Position numbers and translations under genes: made by a program. From Lineus longissimus (taxonomy: Eukaryota; Nemertea; Pilidiophora; Heteronemertea; Lineidae): a DNA stretch of 64,000 bases. The DNA lies in NCBI RefSeq assembly GCF_910592395.1, contig NC_088322.1, forward strand, positions 2,108,001 to 2,172,000, given 5' to 3'. Under the pieces are notes generated by a model. It was not told where the DNA came from. It saw only the letters and a list, made by a program, of their open reading frames with translations, and searched no databases. This document shows positions 55,915 through 64,000 of this stretch, piece by piece; position 1 is the stretch's first letter; every line of letters starts with the position of its first letter.

Positions 55915-58260
55915 ATGACTGATAAGAATCAGAAAATACTTTGCACTACATGTGACAAGTACATATCATACAATAATATGGGCATTCACAGGAGAACCAA
56001 AGGTCACCTGACCAAATTAAATCCGGATTATGTCCCTATTGCTCAACCCCGAGCCCCATCACTGATCACTAAAAGTATGGATAAGAAACTTGCATTTGAG
56101 GAAAATGAGCTAGATGGCATAAAGAAAGTGAGTGGAGTAGAAATAGTAAAACAATTTGGCAAGCCTGTAGTCACCATTAGTTTGAAGATTGACAGAGAAG
56201 CTAAACAAGTGTATGAATACAGAGAGAAATTAGAGGAGGTATTATTTCAACTCAATGATTACCATCACAAAATAAGCATATCAGTATTTGCTCAGTTTGA
56301 TCGTCAAGGTAAAAGTGTAACCCGGACTACGTCCAGAGAGCATAGCTCGACACACCCCATACAGTCTCCAATGGAAAGCATAATTTCAAGGAACCAGGCA
56401 ATTTATGCCATAACCAACCAGTTAAACTACATTAAGACACAGATTGAGGAAAGGTACTTTCAAGGGTCTGGACTTACACTGAACAAAATAGAGTCTTGTA
56501 ACATGACCATCTGTTCTTACAAGAGGTGTAAAGGTGGTCATTACACTAAATTACCATTTAAAACAAAAGCTGTAATCAATGTGGAGTCGAATGACAATAA
56601 ATGTTTTCTCTGGTCTTTATTGGCCGCTAAATATCTAAAAGAAAATCCTGAGAGTACATTCAATATCACTACTGATATGCTAGAAATGACTTCGTCACGA
56701 GAACAGAGTTCGAAAACTACTGATATCAAAATAGACTCATTTCCTGTATGTATTCAAAAGGATATCCCTAAGATAGAGAGTGATAATAATCTCAAAATTA
56801 ATGTGTTCAAGTTAGAGAACGAATGGGCTAAAAGCATTTATGCCGCAAAACTAGAACCTCTCTACCTGTCCAAGAATTATGACGATGATGATGTCATTGA
56901 TCTGCTCTATTTCAAGGACCATTTCATGTACATAAGAGACATCAATCTTTTCTTCAGGTCACTCGCTCATAGAGTGTATCTTTGCAGGAGATGCATGAAT
57001 TACTTTTACAGGAAGTCTACACTAGACAATCATAAAAAGAAATGTGGAGAACACGATTACTGTAAGATTAGTCTGCCTCCACCTAACAGTAAATGGTTAC
57101 AGCTTAAATTTGAAAAACACTCATTTAAAAATAGAGTTCCCTTTGTAATCTATGCTGATTTCGAAGCGATAAGCACAACAGTCAATGATAACACAACTCA
57201 GACAGATACCACTGTTACCACTAAAAAACTATTCAAACAACATGCATCAGCTGTTGGTGTTTATGTTCACTCAGACTACCCACAACTTTACAGTAGCCAG
57301 TATGTGTCTCACAGGGGTGCTGATGTTATAGATGTGTTCTGTAACTGGTTAATCAGGCTGGAAGAACAAATCTCTAATTTATTGAACTGTAACTTTCCTC
57401 TAACAATGATAGATGAAGACTCAAGCTCTGCTCTTAGGACGAAGTCCGACTGGCAGAGATATCAATTAGAAACACAATGTTATTACTGTAAGCAACCTTT
57501 AGGTAAGGTAATATGGGATCATTTCAAGATCAGGAATCACGATGAGTTCATTCACCTCTACCTCAAAACTGATGTGATCCTTTTAGCTGATTTATTTGAG
57601 AAATTCAGGGATGTCAATTTGAACTACTTTCAGATAGATCCATGTCACTGTTACTCGGCACCAGGCCTAACCTGGCAAGCTGGTTTGAAGTACACAGGAA
57701 TAAACCTAGAACTACTGACTGATACCAACATCTTACTTACTTTTGAGAAAGCAATACGAGGTGGGATTTCGGGTGTTATGGGAACTAGACATGTCAAGGC
57801 AGATGAACACCACAAACTACTCTACGTAGACGCAAATAATCCCTATGGCTGGTCTATGATGGAACCTCAACCCTATGGTAGTTTTGAAATGATAGATATT
57901 GATCCACTTAACATGAATGTTATTAGTAAAGAGCAGATTATGGCAATTCCAAGTGATAGTGAAGTAGGCTACTTCTTAGAGGTGTATTTGGAGTATCCAG
58001 GAAGTATTAAATTTAAGTCAAGGAACTTTCCATTCTGTCCCGAATCTCTCTTTATTGAAGATGATGAATTAAGTCCTTACCAGAGAGAGTTACTGGGCGA
58101 TGATAAAAGATCAAATGTAGAGAAACTAATACTAACACAAAAGGATAAAACTAATTACATAGTGCATTACAGAATGCTACACTTTTACCTCAAGCACGGA
58201 ATGGTACTTAAGAGGGTTCATTCGGTGATATGTTTTAAACAATCAAAGTGGTTAGTGTAA
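55915..58260 (+). pseudogene. PolB: Polinton protein-primed DNA polymerase B, deleted and truncated
   Basis: 781 codons. N-terminal Cys/His motif (CTTCDKYISYNNMGIHRRTKGH), then a terminal region, a second zinc-like CRRCMNYFYRKSTLDNH and exonuclease motif I (FVIYADFEAI). After CYYCKQPLGKV the sequence jumps to IWDHFKIRNHDEFIHLYLKT. The stretch that normally carries exonuclease motif II is absent, roughly 200 residues by family comparison. Polymerase motif A follows (YVDANNPYGW). The gene is then cut by the BEL-2 LTR before motif C, so no active polymerase can be made. The last few codons are LTR sequence. Confidence 0.85.
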
Positions 58261-59987
58261 CGTCCGCTCACGACGTTATTGCGGGTCTCGTAGGATTATA
58301 AAGGAAGATAACTCTCATTTGGTAAACTCTTGTATTTTACCTCTATTGCCTGAGGTGAAACTGTAAAGACAAATAACATGACAGCGTCAATACATCTCTA
58401 AACTACAACTAAAAACAAATCTCATCAAGTCACAACCTGATGACAGGACGTCTTGAAGACACCATACGGTGCTGCCACCTGCGAGAAACACCACGCACTA
58501 TAACAATGTACACTGTACTGTGCACATGCAACACAGGATAGAAATTGGACAGGGGTTGTGCCCTTACTTGAGCCTAAAAACAAGAGGAACTTCCTCCAAT
58601 TACAGGATCTATGGTTTAACTTATGTTAATCAATGTACTAACAGAGGTATTTAGACAATAAAGACCGAATAGATGACAAATCAGTTCGCACGAAGCACGT
58701 GACTAAAACCCGGGAACAACACAGACGAACACCATTTTTACATGAAACCGCTGCCCCTTTGGCAGGCAAAAACACCTCATCCGAGGTGTAAATATACATT
58801 TAACAATACCGCCAAAATGACTTACATCACTTTGCTCCTCAACCCGCCAATAAACAATGCATGCCTTTCATGCAGGAGCCTCAAATCAAGCTGTCTTATA
58901 CAGCATCAGAAAAAAGGAAAACCCCTTGGCTTTCCGATAAATGTGTCTGTTGTCGTTGTTACATAAAGTAGTCTCCTCCAGGACCAATTCCAGGAGGACC
59001 GGTTGTGACATAGCTGAGCAAGTAGACACGACACAGCGGCCCCAACAAGCGAACTAACCTTATAGGAGCTTGTTAAACCAAACAGGAGTGTCTGTAAAAC
59101 CAACATCACAATAAACCTTATATAAGTGACTTTAGAGTAATTCCAAAATGTAGACTAGAATCCAAATCATGAATCACACAAGTTCAAAGTAGACTAGAAT
59201 CCAAATCATGAATCACACAAGTTCAAATGAAGCTTACAGGTGTGACCTGCCTCCGAAAAGGCTACTCAAACTTAGGTCTCTAACAGGTGAATCCTTTCAT
59301 TCACTGTCCATAAAATAGTTGCCTCAAAACATCCAGACTTCAAGGCAGTGTCTCGGCTGATTGTCCACTAATATATATGATAACGAAATTGTCACTTGCA
59401 AACATGTTGAATTGGTGAACTTATAAAACATTATAACCATGAAACAAACCCCAAGACTATGAAGAGGGCAGCGATCCGCCTACACCCTAACATAGTCAAT
59501 TTACGCAACTGAAGTACTGAATTTCCAGTTACTGATCCCACTACTGTAAATCCGCAACTTTTATCCTTGAATTTCAAATAGAGAGCAGTAATTCACTTGC
59601 ACCCTCACAAATCACCAAATGATCACTGGTACAGTCTAAAACTCATGAGTGCTATTTGCCTCCAAAACTGACAACCTGTAACCTTGACAATAGACAAATT
59701 TTAACAGATTGAATCCGCCCAGAAAACAGTCAACTATTGACTGATATTGAGTGAATGAACAGTTTTCCCTAAAAATGTGCATCCCATGAATAGGCAAGGC
59801 TTAAAGGTGTCAACTTGGATTCAAATTGCAACATGAGCTTATGCAAAAGAGATAATTTTAACCCTTGAATATCAAACAGAACTTTCTAAACACAGGTTTC
59901 TGAACACAATGACGTTTTCTCCAGAATGAATGAATTTCTCCCGTTACGTCTAGCGGAGAATCGTCTTAAGTCTCATAATTACTGCTC
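58256..59987 (-). repeat. 3' LTR and untranslated region of BEL-2
   Basis: Non-coding. Starts TGTAACGTCCGCTCACGACG. A 39-bp unit beginning TAGACTAGAATCCAAATCAT is duplicated at 59151 and 59190. The LTR right end and polypurine tract could not be fixed. Small open frames here are not convincing. Confidence 0.6.
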
Positions 59988-62720
59988 CTACTCAGAATCA
60001 TCCTTGGAAGAATCGTCCTCAGCTGCTTCCAGGAGACACATTTTGACGATTGGACGATGCAATTCAGTATGCTTGGTCTTCACAAATGCCGATCGGACAT
60101 GATTGTCTTGGCCACATACAACCTTGGTGACTCGGCCCAGGGGCCACTGACCTCGTTTTACTCCATCCTCCACGAGAAGGACAAGGTCGCCAACACGTAC
60201 ATCTCGTTGAGTCGTCCTCCATTTCTGCCGGTGCTGAAGAGACGGTAGGTATTCCTTTAACCACCTCTGCCAAAAGAGCTCTGCTGCCCATTGGACCTTT
60301 CTCCACTCCTTACGTAAGAGACCGTCTTCCTTGACAAAAACTCCTGGAGGTAATCCTACCAATTTTCTTTGAACAAGAAAATGGTTGGGTGTGAGCGCTT
60401 CAAAGTCCTTTGGGTCCTCTGATACTGGACACAGTGGTCGTCCATTCATGATGGCCTCAGCTTCAGCTAACAGAGTTCGAAGACCGTTGTCTGTCAACAA
60501 ATATCCACCAGAAAGTGCTTGTAGGTGTCTCTTGGAAACCTTAACCAGACGTTCCCATACACCGGCCATATGTGGGGCATTAGGGGGCAAAAATATGAAC
60601 TTAATGCCCTTCTGTTGCATCTCCGTCACAATCTGCTGCTGATTCCACTCTTCTCTGGCCTTCCCCAGCTCCTTGGCTGCGCCAGTGAAATTTGACCCAT
60701 TGTCACATCGAATCTCTTCTGGAGGTCCCCTCCTGCTGATAAACTGTCTCAGTGTCAGCACAAAATAATCACTACTTAGAGACTGTACCATCTCCAAATA
60801 CACTGCTCGGGTAACTAAACACGTAAATAGGCAGCCCCATCTCTTGATAGTCGTATTGCGGCCCCATTTGATCTCTAGGGGACCGAACAAGTCACATCCA
60901 GTCGTGGTGAAAGCTGGTTGGAAGGGAACGAGTCTGAATTCTGGTAACGCTGCCATCACCTGTTTCATTGGTCTGGCGTTTCTACGACGACAATCGCAAC
61001 AGTTTCTAATAATGTTCTTAGCCAGATGACGTCCTCCTAATATCCAAAACTCCTTTCTGGTTTCTGCTAAGGTCTGTTCCCTCCCGGCATGTGCCAGCCT
61101 CTGATGAGCATCAAGCATTACCAATCGACCAGTCTTATCCTTGGGTAAGATGATGGGATATTTCTCGTTTGAAGTCAGTGTCGGCGCATTTTCCAATCTC
61201 CCGCCCACTCGTAGAATGCCGTCTATCAACACCGGACTTAGGCTCTGAATTTTGCTACTAGCCTTCACATTATTCCCTTCCTGCAGTCTTCTTATTTCCT
61301 CGGCGAAATATTGGCGTTGTACATTTCTGACGATCCATTCTGTGGCTTCTTTCACAGTCTCGGGCGTACACTCGTCTTCGGTGGCATATATTTGTCCCAT
61401 TCTCATGACCAATGCTGCTTGTTGTACCAGCTCTTGCCAGGAATTAGATCTTTCAACCAACTGCAGGACAGCCTCTCCTTCAGTGTTTTCAGTCACACTG
61501 GTCACATGGACTGCTGTACAGTGCTTTACTTCTGGATCCTGTGCTGAAAGGTCTGTCACATCGGCATGGTTCTGGGGCCAGCTATCTTCTGACATCAATA
61601 GAAATTCCGGTCCTCGAAACCAACGATGCTGCATGTTCATGTCCATAGGGCTCAGTCCCCTGGAGGCGTCATCGGCTGGATTTTCTACTCCTGGGCAATG
61701 TCTCCATTGATCAACGCTCGTCACATCTCTGATTTCTGCCACTCTATTAGCAACATAGACATTGAAACGTCTGCTGTCATTGGCAATGTATTTCAAGACA
61801 GTTTGTGAGTCAGTCCAAAACACCAGGGAGCTGATGTTGTACGTTATCTCATCCTGGATGGTTTGACAGATCCTTACTGCTAGCCTGGCCGCCTGTAGCT
61901 CCAATCTTGGTATTGAAGTTGTCTTCACTGGAGCACACCTGGCTCTCCCCAACAAGAGAGAACAATGAATGGTCCCATCCTCATAGACCATTCTGAGATA
62001 ACAGCACATCCCATAACCAATGGTGGAACCGTCGGAAAAGCTATGCAGGGATACTTCCAGCAGGTGGTCCATGGATTGTGACAGGTGACATCTGGGGATG
62101 TTTATCTTAGCTAAATTGGACAATTCAGCTTTCCATTCATCCCAAACTCGCTGCGCCTCTGGGGGAATATCCTCGTCCCAACCAATCTGCAGTCTCCAGA
62201 GATTCTGCATGATGTTTTTCGCCTTCAAGACAGCAGGACAGATGAGTCCCATGGGGTCAAAGAGGGAACTGAGAGTTGACAGGACACCTCTCTTTGTTGC
62301 TGGTTTCTCAGCTAGCGTTACACTGAACTTGAAGACGTCTCGTCTCACCTCCCATTCCATGCCTAGTGTCCTATTTACTGGTGACTCATCAAAGTTCAGG
62401 TTGACCACTGATCCTGCTCTAACAGACTCCGGTACAGACTTCATGACAGCCAAGCTGTTGCTTATCCATCCTCGAATGTGAAACCCACCAGTAGCAACTA
62501 TTTCGCTAACTTCTTGGATCCTAGCTATGCCAATGTCCTCAGTGTCTACAGATCCTACCTTGTCGTCAACATAGAACGACTTCAAGACGGCTTCACGGGC
62601 TCCCTCACTAAAGCCAGTGCATGATTTTGCTGTCTCCTTCAACGCAAAATTGCAGCATGCCGGTAAAGTCTCGGGCACCGAAGATGTGTCTCTGCATCTT
62701 ATACTCTTCCACCGGGCCAT
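59988..62720 (-). CDS. pol: BEL-2 pol, C-terminal part: RT, RNase H, integrase
   Basis: An open frame of over 880 useful codons starting inside the RT at LPACCNFALKE. The RT catalytic loop is SFYVDDKVGS. RNase H follows (HSFSDGSTIGYGMC, LVFWTDSQTVLKY). Integrase has NCCDCRRRNARP and the DDE residues in GCDLFGPLEI, IRCDNGSNFTG and AGVWERLVKVS. A DUF5641-like C-terminus ends in an acidic tail (EDDSSKDDSE). It is separated from the upstream part only by a 1-nt frameshift near 62668. Confidence 0.85.
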   Translation of the reverse strand: MARWKSIRCRDTSSVPETLPACCNFALKETAKSCTGFSEGAREAVLKSFYVDDKVGSVDTEDIGIARIQEVSEIVATGGFHIRGWISNSLAVMKSVPESVRAGSVVNLNFDESPVNRTLGMEWEVRRDVFKFSVTLAEKPATKRGVLSTLSSLFDPMGLICPAVLKAKNIMQNLWRLQIGWDEDIPPEAQRVWDEWKAELSNLAKINIPRCHLSQSMDHLLEVSLHSFSDGSTIGYGMCCYLRMVYEDGTIHCSLLLGRARCAPVKTTSIPRLELQAARLAVRICQTIQDEITYNISSLVFWTDSQTVLKYIANDSRRFNVYVANRVAEIRDVTSVDQWRHCPGVENPADDASRGLSPMDMNMQHRWFRGPEFLLMSEDSWPQNHADVTDLSAQDPEVKHCTAVHVTSVTENTEGEAVLQLVERSNSWQELVQQAALVMRMGQIYATEDECTPETVKEATEWIVRNVQRQYFAEEIRRLQEGNNVKASSKIQSLSPVLIDGILRVGGRLENAPTLTSNEKYPIILPKDKTGRLVMLDAHQRLAHAGREQTLAETRKEFWILGGRHLAKNIIRNCCDCRRRNARPMKQVMAALPEFRLVPFQPAFTTTGCDLFGPLEIKWGRNTTIKRWGCLFTCLVTRAVYLEMVQSLSSDYFVLTLRQFISRRGPPEEIRCDNGSNFTGAAKELGKAREEWNQQQIVTEMQQKGIKFIFLPPNAPHMAGVWERLVKVSKRHLQALSGGYLLTDNGLRTLLAEAEAIMNGRPLCPVSEDPKDFEALTPNHFLVQRKLVGLPPGVFVKEDGLLRKEWRKVQWAAELFWQRWLKEYLPSLQHRQKWRTTQRDVRVGDLVLLVEDGVKRGQWPLGRVTKVVCGQDNHVRSAFVKTKHTELHRPIVKMCLLEAAEDDSSKDDSE

Positions 62721-64000
62721 TCACATTACCGTCATGCCACCATAAGAAGCGTAACGAATCGGTGTCTTCCTCCGGCACAGCCACCTGGAGAAACATTGCC
62801 TCAATGTCTCCGACGAGACCCACCGGTCTCTCTCTGAACCGTATCAAGATTCCCAATAGGCTACTGATCAAATCCGGTCCCTGCATTAGCTGGTCATTGA
62901 GGGCGACGTTGCGATGGGATGCGGCTGCATCGAAGACCACTCTCACCTTTCCAGGTTTTCTTGGATTCACAACCGAGTGATGCGGCAAATACCAAGTCTT
63001 GTCAGTGGTAGTCTGTGTTTCTTCTACGGTAAGTTTTCTTGCATAGCCTTTCTCTATCAGCCCAGCCATGAACTCTGCGTACTTCTTACTCAACTCGGGG
63101 TCCTTTCCCAACTTGCGCCTTAGGGAGTTCAGCCTGGCTTCAGCGGTGCTCCTATTATTGGGGAGCCACAAGTCTTTCTCTCGCCACAGCATCCCGACTT
63201 CAAATCGGCCATCAACCAGCTTGGTGCTCTCTTGTAGGATGTTCAGAGCTCTCCTATCCTCAACAGACATCCCAGGGCTCTCCTTGACACCGAGGCTATA
63301 TAATTCCAAAAATTGAGACAACTGACTGTCCTTTTCAAACTCAGTCCTGACAGCAAAACTATTGCGTGTGCTACTTACAAAGTTCACACTGCATGTACTA
63401 CGTTTACCATTCCCAGTCGGACCAATGACGCTCCAACCAAGGATCGTTCTTACGGCTTATGGTTCACCACTTCTTCCAAGTCTGGATTCGATGTGCACCA
63501 ACACCTCAGGGATGTTGGCGCCCAAGATGAGGTTCACTTCAGGAATCTCCACGTCCACCATTTTGATATCCTTGAGATGGTCCCACCTCTGTAGGTCACC
63601 AGGATGAACAGAGTTAACAGTCAGGCCTTCTACTGCCCTGCCTCGAATTTGAACTCTTCTCATGGGGTTACTTGCCCCCTCTACACTAAAATCGACATGT
63701 CCACTGAGAACCGTACCAATGCCAGTCATTGTCTGAATCTCAATTGGCTCATAACTTGCAACGTGGAGGTGTAGTTTGTCTGCTAGGGATTTTTTGACAA
63801 ATGTGTCCTGACAACAAGAATCAAGCAGGGCCAGAGTAGTAAGACTTGTACCACTTTCACCGTATATTCTTATCGGAACCACTTGAAGGGCCACTTGCCC
63901 ACTGTTGCGTTGCAGGACGTTCGAATTTATAGTGCACACCCCAGTAGAATTGGCATTCACTGGTTGCTGTACTCGCTGAGGCCGAGTTGAATTGGCATTT
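62608..64000 (-). pseudogene. pol: BEL-2 gag-pol part: protease and RT N-terminus, one stop and one frameshift
   Basis: Open from the window edge to TAA at 63459-63457, then in the same frame to 62608. The first part is a DUF1758-type protease (LALLDSCCQDTFV, with SCC replacing the usual TGS). The second has the RT fingers (KVRVVFDAAASHRNVALNDQ) and VGDIEAMFLQV. It leaves the frame after HIFGA near 62668; the next frame resumes at ETLPACC. Stop and frameshift together make a dead copy. Confidence 0.8.

Larger units (their letters stand above)
54481..58255. mobile_element. Polinton, segment 3: basic protein, jelly-roll protein, polymerase
   Basis: Begins inside the first codons of a basic membrane protein and ends inside the polymerase gene, where the BEL-2 LTR starts (TGTAACGTCC). 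Gene content is complementary to segments 1 and 2 with no gene occurring twice, except for the similar penton-type C-termini. Confidence 0.75.
58256..64000 (-). mobile_element. BEL/Pao retrotransposon BEL-2, 5' part outside window
   Basis: Its 3' LTR begins at 58256 with TGTAACGTCC directly inside the Polinton polymerase gene. Coding sequence runs on the minus strand from beyond 64000 to 59988. The 5' LTR, most of gag and the other target duplication lie outside the window. It is a different family from BEL-1: the coding sequences are clearly divergent. Confidence 0.82.

Overview
This is eukaryotic, almost certainly animal, DNA. It has spliced genes with GT-AG introns, two BEL/Pao retrotransposons, a Polinton (Maverick), four PIF/Harbinger transposase genes, a tRNA-derived SINE and many MITEs. 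The mix, and the frequent word TAGGCCTA, suggest a marine invertebrate, possibly a non-vertebrate deuterostome such as an echinoderm, hemichordate or amphioxus. The species is a guess. I recognise no ordinary host gene with confidence; the window is a nest of mobile elements.

Layout. Bases 1-13763 are a satellite array of about 545-bp monomers. Eight of the 19 monomers carry the same 444-bp MITE at the same site. The array ends at the MITE end, inside an exon of a DUF7869-type gene (13764-16266). A 5'-truncated Myb/SANT-like gene (16349-17349) and an inverted-repeat element (17363-18421) follow, then an intact Harbinger transposase (18933-20033).

Polinton genes occur in three blocks: 20323-24944 (integrase, ATPase, membrane protein, penton, small protein, major capsid), 45394-47681 (four accessory proteins) and 54481-58255 (basic membrane protein, jelly-roll protein, DNA polymerase B). 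I read them as one dead Polinton split by a 20-kb composite insertion and by one BEL element, and cut off in its polymerase by a second BEL. The integrase and capsid genes each have one nonsense codon, two accessory genes are frameshifted, and the polymerase has an internal deletion. No Polinton protease was found.

The 20-kb insertion (about 25.8-45.1 kb) holds two Harbinger elements, each with a transposase and a convergent Myb/SANT gene. A foldback element lies in one transposase intron. It also holds a CACTA-like fragment, a protein-kinase pseudogene, a hAT fragment, a complete 1.7-kb single-gene Harbinger with CTG target duplications, and several MITEs.

BEL-1 (47682-54480, minus strand) has gag, protease, RT, RNase H and integrase with one frameshift and no detectable 5' LTR. 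BEL-2 (58256 to beyond 64000, minus strand) has one nonsense codon and one frameshift. All calls come from reading the sequence; no database search was possible.
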